Origin: Dryocosmus kuriphilus
Lineage: Eukaryota > Arthropoda > Insecta > Hymenoptera > Cynipidae
Reading direction: 5' to 3'
Assembly (NCBI GenBank): GCA_038277395.1
Contig: CM076190.1
Location: 135,556,372 to 135,620,371, forward strand
DNA length: 64,000 nucleotides
The stretch's first letter is position 1; each line of letters begins with the position of its first letter. Below are positions 33,960-45,512 of the stretch, one piece after another. The position numbers were made by a program, and so were the translations under genes. The notes below the pieces were generated by a model. The model was given only the letters and a program-made list of their open reading frames with translations, made no database searches and was not told the origin of the DNA.

Positions 33960-35570
33960 GCAGGGCTGGTTCTGGAAGCAAATACCTACCTTACCGGCTT
34001 TCTAGAACTTCGAAGCCGTTCGAGAGCTGAAGTGGTTCATGTCCGTGCTAAGCTTCTAGAATGTTCGATGCGACTTCACTAAGCACGAAATTGTCGAAAA
34101 ACGACTTCTCCTTCCCCCTCTGACCCCTCTATTGCCCCTAAGTTTCTATAATATTCTCGATATCATTTACTGCGCAATTGCGAGACACGAAATTGATGAA
34201 AACACAACCTTCTCTTCTCCCTCAACCCCTTCTATCCCCTATCAGCTTCTAGAAATTCTCTCGATGATCTCTTTAAACTATGTATCAAAACGTTTAATGG
34301 CAGACGCGTCTAAACCTGTAGAAAATTCTAGAAGTTTTAGAAGAAAGAGGGAAATTTTGCTCCCTCTCTCTCTCTCTCTCCATTATATTAATCTCAGCGC
34401 TGATCATCTCAGAGAGAATGTATTTTACTTAATGTTTCATTTTTCTGATTCTTTTCGGTATCATTTTAAATGAGCACGTTTACCTCTCGATGCATACGTT
34501 ATGTAATAACATTAGATGCAGTAACATTAGATGTAAATTATTGTTTTGAGCAACATTTTCGAGAACATTCTTAGCGATAAAGTTCTCGAGAGTGTCATGT
34601 TACATTAAAGAATGTATTTTATTTAATGTTTCATTTTTCTGATTCTTTTCCGGTATCGCTTTAAATGAGTGAGCTTACCACTCGATCCATATAATATCAT
34701 ACCATATAAATGAAAAGTATTATTATACTTTGCATTACGTTTAGGTTTGAAACGTTAAATTGCAGACCATCGAAAGCAGAATGTGTTTTATCCAATTTTT
34801 CATATTATTTTCCAGCATCACTTTAACTCAATGCATTTTACCTCTCAACGAACACGATATATAATGTGAAACTCTTACAAGGCGCGAGATAAGACGACAC
34901 ACATTTTTTATTGAAGGTTTTAGGAACATTCCTTTCAAGGCAACTTTAATATAAATCAAGAGTACATTGTCTGATGAGATGCATTTGATTTTTTCCAGAA
35001 GAGTTTTTTATCAGGATGTAAACAATATTTCGATCAACAATTTCGAGAACATCCTTAGCGATAGAGTTCTCGAGGGTGTCATATTACAGTAAACTGCATC
35101 ATATTGTACTATTTAGTAGAGAGAGACGTATGAATTTCCAGAATGTTTCACATATCCGTGCTAAAAACCATACCATGCCATCTGTTTTCTTCTGGAAAAA
35201 CTGAAGTATGATATTATTAGTGCCATCTGTCTCCTTTTAGAAGCACTAAAATATGGTGTCTGTAAAGCCATCTCCTTCTCTCTCTCTCTCCCAATCTCTC
35301 ACTCTCCATCATAAGCTCTTCATTATTTTTTCACCTCGATGGCATATCACATGTAATACGACACTCAACATTTGCGAGGTTTAAGATAAGACAATATAAG
35401 GCATTTTATTAAGAAATGATGATTTTGCTCTCTCTAAAGCTACTGTGTAATATAGTTTATTAGAAAATATTTGTAGCCAGTCAACTAGCATATGGGTAAA
35501 AAATGCATCTAAAGAAATGAATCCTTTCTAATGGTCAAGGATTACATGCTGCATATCACAATAATATAAA
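33960..35570. repeat. Repeat family C, left part with CT microsatellites
   Basis: CGAGAGCTGAAGTGGTTCAT near 34020 matches CGAGAGCTAAAGCGGTTCAA near 57100, tying this region to the right-hand copy of the family. It holds CT runs at about 34361-34381 and 35271-35293, and two copies (34560 and 35044) of a small hairpin, CGAGAAC..GTTCTCG. A 113-codon open frame at 34132-34473 spans low-complexity CT sequence and is not called as a gene. Confidence 0.6.
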
Positions 35571-38500
35571 ATTAGAGAATAATTATCTTAGAAATTATTA
35601 TTAAAGAATATGCGAACATCCTTAGCAATAAAGTTCTCGAGGATATGATTTCCGAAGCTTGAAATAAAAGGCTACATGCATTTTATTACGAGGTTTCACA
35701 TTCGTTATTTTTTACACATTTCAATCTCTCTTATGATCTCTGTTCTTCTCTTAGGTTGCAGTATGATATCTAAAAAATATTTTACTCGCTTGTTTGATAA
35801 AATCAAAGACTGATCAATGGAAGCGTTAAGTTTTACGAAATTCTTAAAAAATATCACAACACATACCTAAAATGGTATAACGTCTCCTGAGAGGTTTTAC
35901 TAATATCATTCGTAAACAATAAGTCCTCTCAATTTATAGAAATTTTGCAAAGTTAAAGCGTGATTCTCGAAAAAAAGGGTTCATGTCTATGCTAAATAAA
36001 GTGAAGATCGTACAGTTCAGAATATACAAAAATAATTTAAAGTCTTTCCTACATATTTGTGAGATATATACAGTAATGTGATTTTTAACATTTCTCACTG
36101 CATTGGATGATTTTAGACATTAAAATTTGTGTGCAGTTTTTAACCTATTCCTGATATCACACTTTTTAAGATAAACTACTGCAATGTAATTTAATTGTAT
36201 AATTCTTGAAACTCATCTATCAGTAAACATCAAAGGGAGAAACATTAAGGAATTAATAAAGAGATGATGTTATACGCATAGCTATATGGAGTGTTTAAAC
36301 AATTTATTTAGTTATACATTTTAAGCCCAACCAACGTTAGACTTACGTTTTTGTCCAATTCTTTGAAATATAACGTCAGCTTCCTGTCAGCAAATATCAA
36401 AGGGAAATCAACTAAGGAATTATTTAATGAAAAAAGCACAAGAAATAACTGGAGATGATTCATACATACTCATGGAATATATAAACATTTAATTTGTTGA
36501 TAAAATCAAGACCGATCAACATAGTCTTATGTTTTACGAAATTCTTTAAAAATATTACAATAATTATAAAATTAGAGAATAATTATCTCAGAAATTATTG
36601 AAGAATATGCGAACATCCTCAGCAATAAAATTCTCGAGGTTGTCATATTACATTAAAGAGTCTGGTAAATGTGTTTCTTCAAGATGAGATTTTTCGATCT
36701 GAATAATAACAATAATAATATAGTATCGACATTTCCCGAAGCTTGAGATAAAAGACTACATGTATTTTATTACGAGGTTTCACATTCGTTCTTTTTTTAA
36801 ATACCTCAATCTCTCTCTTATGATTTGAAGATTTACCTATTATGCTTTCAAGATTTAGCATAAAATTAAGAAAAGTCTCTCTGTTCTTCTCTTAGGTTGC
36901 AGTATGATATCTAAAAAATATTTTAAAAATATTTATAGACCCAACGTGGAACTAAGTATGCAATACGTTTTTTTCTATTACACTATACTATATAGTTCTT
37001 TTAATAAGTTAAATTCGATGTTATTTTTAAGCATAATAAGTTCCTACTTCTATATGAAACATAATTTTAAAATGTATATCTACTTCTCAACTTGTATATC
37101 TACTTCATAACTTCCTTCACCCACACTCATTTTGGTTAGCAACCTTGATTAAAAGGACTCATACTTTCTCATTTTAATTCGAAACTCTGCATTTATTGTA
37201 CTGAAAGAACTCAACCTATGTTTGTCAATAAAAATCGACGAGTGACCCGATAATCGTAAACAATAAATCCTCAATTTATAGAAATTTTGCAAACGTTAGT
37301 AGCATGATTCTTCGGAAAAAAAAAGGGTTCACGTCCATGCTAAATAAAAAAATAATGTGAAGACCAATTGTAGAGTTCAGAGTATACAAGAAGAATTTAA
37401 AGTCTAACCTACGTATTTGTCAGACACAGTAATGTGATTTTTAACATTTCTCATTACATTGCATGATTTTAGACATTAAAATAAGTGTGCCGTTTTTAAC
37501 TTACTCCTGGTATCACACTTTTCAAGATATAAACTACTGCAATGTAATTTTATAAAATAATTGTTGAAACTCATCTATCACTAAAGAATCAAGTGGTTCC
37601 ACTAAGTAATTAATGAGGAGATGGTGTTAGACGAGTGATGCGTACCTGTGGAATGTTAAAAAAGTTTATTTGGTCATAAATTTTAAGCCCAATCAACGTT
37701 AAACTTATGTTTTCGTCCAATTCTTTGAAAATATGACATCAGCCTCCTGTCAGCTAGTATTAAAAAGAAATCCACTAAGGAATTAGTTAACGAAAAAGCA
37801 AAGAAAAAAAAACTGGAGACAAATCATGCATACTCATATGTATATATAATAACATTTAATTTGTTGATAAAATCAGGACTGATCAATATAAGTCCTATGT
37901 TTTACGAAGTTCTTTAAAAATATTACAACATATTCCTAAAATGCTATGAAACAATCTTAGAATGTTTTAAATAATGTGTTTGTCAATGAAAAATCGAAGA
38001 GTGAATCGATAATCGTAAACAATGAATCCTCAGTTTATAGAAATTTTGCTACGTTGATAGCGTGGTTCTCGAAAAAGGGTTCATGCCCATCTAAAATACA
38101 AAAAACTTGATGTGAAGGGCAATTGTACAGTTCAGAATATAGAAAAGAATTTAAAGTCTAACCTACGTATTTGTGTGATTTTTTTAGCATTTCTCATTAC
38201 ATTGGCATGATTTTATACATTAAAAATAAGTGGGTGCCATGTTTAACCTACTCTTGATATCACACACTTTTGAAGATAAACTACTGCAATATAATTTTAC
38301 GATCACAAAATTGTGGAAACTCGATCTTCTATCAGTAAAAGTAAAGATCAAAGGTGAAAACCACTCTATGCGGCATTAATAAAGATATGATGTTAGATGA
38401 GTGGACGCGTTAGCTAGGACTGTGGTTTAAACAATTTATTTGCTCACTAAAAATTTTTAGGCCTAACCAACGTTAGTAGACTTACGCTTTTTGTCCTAAT

Positions 38501-39090
38501 TTTCTTTGAATGCGAACACTCAAAGAAAAATCCACTAAGGAATTAGTTAATGAAAAAGGAAAGAAATAAACTGGAGACGAATCAATGCATATGTACTTAT
38601 GGAATATAGGAGACATTTTATTTGTTTGATAAAATCAGACTGATCAACATAAGTCTTACGTTTTACGAAATTCTTTACAAATATTAACAAAAATTATTCC
38701 TAAAATGCTTATAACATTAGTTTTAAATGTTTAAATAGTGTGTTTGTCAATGAAAGATCGAAGAGTGAACCGATAAGGAATAGGACTACTCAAAAGCTTC
38801 GAAATTGAATTGAGAGGACTGGGGACAGCCTGGAATGCAAATATAAACTTATGGTAATGTACATAAGAATAATGTAATTTGGTGGCATCGAATCGAGTGT
38901 GATCTCTAGTAAAATAAGCTTGAGTTTAATAAAACAGTCAAGCTGACTGCAATATAACATACAAAACTATACTATGCTATAATGTATGGCTCTGCAGTGG
39001 GTGAAAGAGTTATTAAATCTAAGCATTCTAATCTGCACTTTGGTTTTCAGTATGATGATAATTTGGTGTCTGTTGAGCAAACCTTTGATC
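35571..39090 (+). repeat. Repeat family C array, about 700-bp period
   Basis: Recurrent segments include GATAAAATCAA-ACTGATCAA at about 35800, 36496, 37862 and 38612 (spacings about 696, 2x683 and 750), TATAGAAATTTTGC at about 35937, 37278 and 38035, and CACTAAGGAATTAGTTAA. Each unit contains two related halves built around a CAATTCTTTGAAAATATGAC-like segment. The block at 35571-35770 is also repeated, with an insertion, at 36552-36925. There are no genes. Confidence 0.75.
36930..37140 (+). repeat. Left arm of a 2.8-kb inverted pair
   Basis: ATAGACCCA..AAGTATGCAATACG, TTTCTATTACACTATAC and AATAAGTTAAATT-CGATGTT reappear reverse-complemented at 39540-39770. Related inverted segments flank 52170-57048. 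Confidence 0.7.
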
Positions 39091-39539
39091 TGATTTAAAA
39101 GGACTCATATTCTCTCAATTTTAATTCGAAAACTCTGCATTTATTGTACTGAAAGAACTCTACCTAAATGCACCGATCCAACGTTTTCTTTAATGAAGTA
39201 GCTTTCAAATAATATGAAGTGACTTGATAAATTTGGAAGCTATTGTTTGAAGAATTTGTTGTTGGTTGAAATAAAGGCCACAGATCTGCATGTGATAAAA
39301 ACAAATGTTCGCAATATATGAAAAAATTATGAAGAAAAAGAAACTAAAGAAATAACTGCGTTGATCAAAATTATTTTATTTTTTTGTCTCAAAACTTGTT
39401 TCTACATTTACTGTGGAGGTGGTTTGTAGTTTAAATGGAAATACTTAAAATTATTGCACTCAACGTTATTACAAGCCCTTAACTTAGAGACTATCAGTTA
39501 CGAAAAACTCTAAAAACTGAGATGTCAGATCCACTACAC

Positions 39540-39770
39540 ATTGTTAGAATAACCAAAATGAGGTGTGGGGTGAAAGCGAAGTTAAGAAAAGTAGATATAT
39601 AAGTTAAGTAGTAGATACTACATTTTAAAAATTATGTTTCATAGAGAAGTAGGAACTTATTATTGACTTCAACAAATAACATCGAAATTTAACTTATTTA
39701 AAAAGAAGTATCTTGTATAGTGTAATAGAAAAAAAACGTATTGCATACTTAAGTTTCGCGATGGGTCTAT
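39540..39770 (-). repeat. Right arm of a 2.8-kb inverted pair
   Basis: This is the reverse complement of 36930-37140, with a few indels. The stretch between 39090 and 39540 is AT-rich and shares words with 56690-56900 (ATTACAAGCC, AACTCTAAAA, AATAACCAAAAT). Confidence 0.7.
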
Positions 39771-39827
39771 TTGATCAGTTGTATGAATCAACGAGACAAT
39801 AATATATAACAAGGTGTTTTTTTTTTT

Positions 39828-41500
39828 TAACTTGGACAAATCGAAATACTACGTCAAAAAAATACCGCATGCCAACGAAAAAAATGTTCTTTATAACAAC
39901 CTTTTTATTTTCGAGGGAAAAAGGAAAAAAAAAAAAAAAAAAAAAGAGCGCTTTTGCATAAATTTACCCACCCCACCCACTAAAGGGGGCCAGGGGTGGT
40001 GGTGTAACTTTCGTATTTTCAAATGGGAACCACCAATTTTTTATCACAGATTCCATATTTTTCCTTTATAAAATACGTAAGTTTTATGTTCACAAAAAAT
40101 TTTTTTCGATTATTCGCGATAGATGGCGCTTAAATTGCGAATATTGAAATTGTTTTTTAACATTGACAAATCGAAATATCTCAAAAAACGCTTCCTACGA
40201 AAATAATGTTCTTATAAATAAGTTTTTATTTTCGAGGGGGAAAGAGGGTGGGGGTTTGCATAAATTTATCACCATCCTAATCACCACCCCTAAGGGGCAG
40301 GGTGGGGGTAACTTCGTAATTTTTCAAATTGGGAACCCAATTTTTTCTCAACAAGATCAGATTCCTCATTTATGAAATACGTAAGTTTTGTTTGAAATTT
40401 TTTTCTCGATTCGCGATAGATGGCGCTGCAATTGCAAAAAATGTAATTGTTGAGTGTTTCAAGGATAACGCTTCCAACCAAAAGGTAAATGAGACGTGTT
40501 GAATCTCAGGAAGATCATTCAATTGTAATCAGTTCATGAGTCACTACAGCTAAAATCGCGATTTCTTTATCAACTCCAGTAACCCTTAATTGACGGTTCC
40601 TTTTTTTTCGATTGTACACTTTCGTCAGCCATGAACCTTCTGACAACCCGGTAGAAGGAAGATTGTGAAGGAACACTTTCTGGAAAACGATGAGCATAAA
40701 GCGTGATAGCATAATTGATATTCCTGCCACTTTCTCCATAAATGAGAATCATTTCAATTTTCTGTTGTTGAGATAGAATTTCCATTGTAAAAGTCTTTAA
40801 TTGAAGTAATGAGGGAATACAACGACACCTAAACCAACCCAAACCAACGTGACCAACAATAATAATCCAAACGAAACCAACTAATTGCGATCAACTCAAA
40901 TGAACGCAATCAACACACCCAAATCAAAATGAACACAATCAACCCTCCTAACGAATGAACGTTAATCACGGACAGACGCGGTTAGCGCTCGATTGTTGTG
41001 ACCGACTGACTCAATGATATGTAATGTCTACATCCAAAATCGACTATCAACAACCAACTGCTTTCGGGAAAGTTTTTCTGCAGTTTTAGCACTTTTACTG
41101 TCCCTTGGCTGAAAGTTCAAGCACCCCGATGGTGAGAGGCGAGGGAACTCACTGAAATCAAGCCCCCGAAAGTAACGTCCAAAATTGAACTGATTACAAT
41201 TGAATGATCTTCCTTAGATTCAACACGTCTCATTTACCTTTTTGTTTGGAAGCGTTATCCTTGAAACACTCAACAATTGCATTTTTTGCAATTGCAGCGC
41301 CATCTATCGCGAATCGAAAAAAAAATTTCAAACAAAACTTACGTATTTCATAAAAAATAATCTGAATCTGTGATAAAAAATTGGGGTTCCCATTTGATAT
41401 TACGAAGTTACCCCCACCCCTGCCCCCTTAGAGGGTGGGGTGGGTAAATTTTTGCAAAACCGAATTTTCCCCTCGAAATAAAAAGTTTTTATAAACCACT
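39828..41500 (-). mobile_element. Long-TIR DNA element with tandem subrepeats in its arms
   Basis: The left arm 39828-40535 contains two ~305-bp direct copies, each running from GACAAATCGAAATA through CGATAGATGGCGCT. The right arm begins at 41197 and is the reverse complement of the inner copy; it runs into the gap at 41501. Matching words are GAACTGATTACAATTGAATG against CATTCAATTGTAATCAGTTC, and AGCGCCATCTATCGCGA. The ~660-bp centre encodes a helix-turn-helix remnant. The far right end is hidden by the gap. Confidence 0.75.
40515..40842 (-). pseudogene. DUF4817-like helix-turn-helix protein remnant
   Basis: The minus strand reads EILSQQQKIEMILIYGESGR, then LYAHRFPESVPSQSSFYRVV and RRFMADESVQSKK. 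This is the N-terminal helix-turn-helix (DUF4817-type) that precedes DDE domains in many insect Tc1/mariner-related transposases. The likely start is the Met before EILSQQQ (about 40784) rather than the first ATG. At the Lys run the frame shifts, continuing as NRQLRVTGVDKEIAILAVVT in the overlapping frame (to 40515). Nothing resembling a DDE catalytic domain follows, because the sequence runs into the terminal repeat. It is a truncated remnant carried by a non-autonomous element. Confidence 0.65.
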
Positions 41501-42000
41501 NNNNNNNNNNNNNNNNNNNNNNNNNNNNNNNNNNNNNNNNNNNNNNNNNNNNNNNNNNNNNNNNNNNNNNNNNNNNNNNNNNNNNNNNNNNNNNNNNNNN
41601 NNNNNNNNNNNNNNNNNNNNNNNNNNNNNNNNNNNNNNNNNNNNNNNNNNNNNNNNNNNNNNNNNNNNNNNNNNNNNNNNNNNNNNNNNNNNNNNNNNNN
41701 NNNNNNNNNNNNNNNNNNNNNNNNNNNNNNNNNNNNNNNNNNNNNNNNNNNNNNNNNNNNNNNNNNNNNNNNNNNNNNNNNNNNNNNNNNNNNNNNNNNN
41801 NNNNNNNNNNNNNNNNNNNNNNNNNNNNNNNNNNNNNNNNNNNNNNNNNNNNNNNNNNNNNNNNNNNNNNNNNNNNNNNNNNNNNNNNNNNNNNNNNNNN
41901 NNNNNNNNNNNNNNNNNNNNNNNNNNNNNNNNNNNNNNNNNNNNNNNNNNNNNNNNNNNNNNNNNNNNNNNNNNNNNNNNNNNNNNNNNNNNNNNNNNNN
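41501..42000. other. Assembly gap (500 N)
   Basis: Second placeholder gap of exactly 500 N. It lies inside the right arm of the long-TIR element. Confidence 0.99.
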
Positions 42001-42179
42001 TTTGCACGAAATAAAAATAATTATGATTTTTTCCCATTTAGGGGTGTTAAACCCCAGGACTACGGCTTAAACATACGTTTTAAATTTAAAAAAAATAGGC
42101 ACTTGTTTTTTCACTAAATGGAACAAGACAGGTGGGTGAGTCACCAAAAATAAATTTTTCTTTTTGAGCCACCCTAGTG

Positions 42180-42620
42180 TACATTCCCTGTGGAGGAGAC
42201 TACGATCATGATCTCCTGCCTCAACTCCGCATATTTCTGGATCTTCCCACTACATCGAAGCTGAATGTTGTTGTTAAAGGGAACACTGATGTGAAGAATT
42301 CTGTCTTGGTCATCGCGTTTGTTCCACCAGAAGACGTCCGGTCAATTATGCCTGACTAGGTGGTCTGTCAGGGTATTCCTGTTCCAGTAGAGGAGATGAT
42401 GCTCGTTCTCTAATACTCTTTCCGGGGAGTATTTGTAGTAACGCTTACACTCCTCTAGTAAACCGTGGTTTAGGACTATCTGTTGGTGGATAATCCCAGC
42501 AGCATCATTGTGTCTACGGGTACATTATTACGAAATAAGCATCGTACATCCATCAATGATGTGCTCGATTGTCACATTTGGATTTCCAGAGGGGCAGCAC
42601 TTATCAATAACCGCCTCAAT
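42180..42620 (-). pseudogene. Restriction-like endonuclease domain remnant
   Basis: Minus-strand frames give TIEHIIDGCT followed by YSPERVLENEHHLLYWNRNT, HLVRHN then a stop, PDVFWWNKRDD, RILHISVPFNNNIQ and KIQKYAELRQEIMIV. This is the PD..(D/E)xK-type C-terminal domain of R4-like elements, which nicks target DNA. The Arg before PD is a TGA stop here, and the usual acidic residue in the LIDIAVP-like strand is lost (LHISVP). Both changes would kill activity. Confidence 0.65.
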
Positions 42621-43066
42621 ACTGAGGACTTGCGTTTGATCTTACTCCATTTTGGATAGAATAACAAACCTCTCGGTTTCCGGAAAGTGTTCTCCCCGTT
42701 TTAGCCAAAGGTTTGAAGCGTCGGTATCCACGCATGGAAGATCTAGTGTACGAGGGTGCTTTCCATGCAGCTGCTTACCTCGCCATTGAGCATTAAGATG
42801 TGCGACAATTAGGTGTCGGGTTTTTTTTAGTAATCAGCAACTGCAAACTTCAGAGGAGTGTACAGGTCTACTCTACAGATGTATTCGTAGAGCGGGATAT
42901 TCATCCTGTTTAGAAAGTATTCACGCAGCTGTGTAACGTGTGAGTCACAAAGCCGCCGAACAACATCCAAAATCCCTCTGCCCTTAAGCTTTTCAAACAT
43001 CCTCACAGGGTTGATTCTATTTGGAGACTGTAGATCTGTTTTAGATAATAATATTAACCCAAAGAA

Positions 43067-43700
43067 TTATGATATAAGAGGTATAACAAAGGTGTTAATT
43101 TCCTTGGTAATGTTCTTAGCACTTGGACGGGTAGACATGATCGAATTCAGTCGTCTCGAAACGGAAGTCTTAAATGCCTCTTTTATTGCAGACTGGAGTT
43201 CTCTCCTTGCCTGCAATATACCCAGGTATCTATACGAGTCTCCATAATCAACGTCTGTATACATATTTCCTGCATTTATCCATGCCCAGAACCATCCTGA
43301 TGTCTTTGGAAAACTGCAGTAAGATGTTGAGAGAACTTTGCAGTTTGGACTTTGAGCCAGCATAAACCTTTAGGTCATCCATGTAAAGGAGGTGAGTGAG
43401 GCTGAGATTCAGCCACTCCCGACATAATGTTAAACCTGAAAGACGTGTTGTTGAGGTAACTACTTAAAGGGTTCAGGGCTAAACGGCACCATAATACACT
43501 GAAACACACGCCATGAAAGATGCCTCGCTTAACTGACGAGGATTGAGTGTCCTTCGCTGCTCCATGCCTAAAACACCTGATACTTGTGCACCATCTGCTC
43601 ACTGCGTGATCCAAAAGTTGAATCACGCGTGGACATATTTTATATATCCTGAGGATCTCAAGCAAATAGTCGTGTGGCACCAAGGAAAAGATATTTTATA
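43067..43700 (-). pseudogene. Reverse transcriptase of the R4-like element
   Basis: The 43683-43375 frame reads HDYLLEILRIYKICPRVIQL, then SVKRGIFHGVCFSVLWCRLA and LNPLSSYLNN (motif B region). A MDDLKVYAGS stretch at about 43380-43350 is motif C with the catalytic Asp pair. The 43363-43067 frame follows with YRYLGILQARRELQ (thumb) and ITKEINTFVIPLIS. Frameshifts lie around 43375. The wording of motifs B and C resembles R4/Rex6-type elements rather than Jockey or RTE. Confidence 0.7.
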
Positions 43701-44070
43701 GTCAATATTGGCCATGTACAAATTGCGTTGGTGGTGCTTCGCATGCAGCACGGACACAGTGTCAATTATGACCAAGTCCTTGCAACCACGGGAGCACCGA
43801 CAACAACCCTTTTGTTTTTCTGTGAGGACGTTGTTCTCTGCACAGTATTTATTATCATTTAGATGCCTTCGGATATAATGTCCGTGAGACACTTGCAGAG
43901 TATAGAAAGCAGGAGATTGTTCGATAGTCCCTAGGATTATTAGGATCTGGTCTTTTAGGTATCATAAACGTGTCTCCCTTTGTCATTAAGGACGGCATAA
44001 GTTCGGGATTCTCTAAAATGACCTAGAGAGCGCCCGCTAGGGCGTGCTAAAGAGCCACTGGATACTTTTA

Positions 44071-44271
44071 TCAGAAATAGTGCATCCCTTTCGGACCAGG
44101 TGCTTTCCAATTCTCAGCCCTCTTTATGATGCGAGTTACCTCAGACGCTGTGAAAGATAGACTATCCATAGCAGGCAGTTCTGCAACTCTCTCCTTTTCG
44201 AGGTTAAGCCACGGAGTGCCAGAATTACTCGACACGTGGTTACCCAAGACACGTGAACAATATCTAGCCAT
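44071..44271 (-). pseudogene. Pre-RT segment of the R4-like element
   Basis: SFTASEVTRIIKRAENWKAP followed by GPKGMHYF is the conserved stretch just before RT motif 1 (NWKAPGPDG-like). It is separated from the RT by broken frames. It lacks any catalytic residue. Confidence 0.65.
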
Positions 44272-45024
44272 CTCTAGAGCACTGTGGGCTTCACTGGCGT
44301 TATTGATTTCCCCATCAGAAAGTTTACAGTAAAACTTTTTTCATTTTGTGGAAAGGGCTTGTTGTCATTACTTCTCGCGGTAGACAGCTCGAAGCATCGC
44401 AGACGCACTGACAAGACCATAAGTATCTGTATGAAGTAGTCAATAATTTCTTAGGCGTCCTTGGATATTCTTGGACTGATGATAAGTGGACGAAGGATTT
44501 CCTCTATGTGGCAAGCCAGCTTTTGTGATCGATTCTGACCTAGCTTTGAAGCCGAAACTTACGTGGGGGATCTGACTTACTCCTGCGAAAGTAGATGTTC
44601 TTTCTTCGGTCCGGATTTTGATGCTCATGGTACTGGCACACACGACCGCAGCACAGTACGCAATATTCTGCTACTGCTGCAAACTCATGCTTTGCGCAGG
44701 TGCAGAGGCAATATCTCTTTGTTCAAGCTGCCAGCTAAGCGGAGGAGGCTGTTATTGCCCTAAACTTCGGGAGGCCGTCTCTTTGGGGTCGTTTGTAGCC
44801 TCTCGTATCTCAGGTAGAATCTCCTCCTCGACCATATCCGTGGGGTTCATTTCGGGGAGCGCTAGTCGTTGTTGCACTCGCCTCTTAATATTTTATTTTC
44901 GACCGCGGAGATGAGCCTACGTCGCTCAGTTGAGCGGAACAGGTCAGCTAGGTGTATTGGGGTCACCCTTGAAGCAAATTCCGGATCAAGGCCCGCGAAG
45001 AGACATGATGTTGCTGTTGTTGTA

Positions 45025-45079
<55 letters not shown>
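45025..45079. repeat. (ATT)n microsatellite
   Basis: About 18 copies of ATT. Read on the minus strand it is (TAA)n, and could be the 3' tail of the RTE-like element on its right. Confidence 0.9.
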
Positions 45080-45080
<1 letters not shown>

Positions 45081-45512
45081 ACCATTATGAAATTTTTCTT
45101 TCGGGGTAAGCGTAAACTCAACTGATTTGAGCCTCGTTAGATTACTACATTACATTATATTACATTACACCGTTACATTACCGTATATTACCGCTACATT
45201 ACACCGATCCCATTCTGGTCGCTGATCAAGCTCTCTAGCAATCACCATATGCACAGCCATAGGGGGATCCATATGCGTAACACAAACCATATTCTCTAAG
45301 CTAAGCTCTCTACCAGGGCCCATGAGTATCCAAATACTTTCGTTTTAGGCGTTCGTCACACATTTCTTATAGATAGTTTTTCGCCGCACGTCCCTGTCCT
45401 CAAATACAACATTTGTTACCTTTATATTTATAAATATTTTCATGCAAGCTCTTGTATTCTTATGGCCCCTTATATCTTTTCGCTTAAGAGTCTCATTCAT
45501 ATATTCCCACCA
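45080..45512. other. No gene; possible 3'UTR of the RTE-like remnant
   Basis: Contains ATTACATTACA-type short repeats at 45145-45210 and otherwise unique sequence. Confidence 0.4.

Larger units (their letters stand above)
42120..45000 (-). mobile_element. R4-like (Dong/Rex6 type) non-LTR retrotransposon, degenerate
   Basis: On the minus strand, a pre-RT segment (44271-44071), an RT (about 43700-43067) and a C-terminal restriction-like endonuclease remnant (about 42620-42180) appear in this order. That order, and the absence of an N-terminal endonuclease, fit the RLE-bearing clades. Frames are broken many times. The 5' part (44300-45000) is not recognisable. Confidence 0.65.

Noticed and set aside
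34132..34473. 113-codon frame in family C
   Set aside because: It passes through CT microsatellite sequence and is not shared with the other family C locus.
41489..42037. 182-codon open frame across the second N gap
   Set aside because: It is an artefact of N bases.
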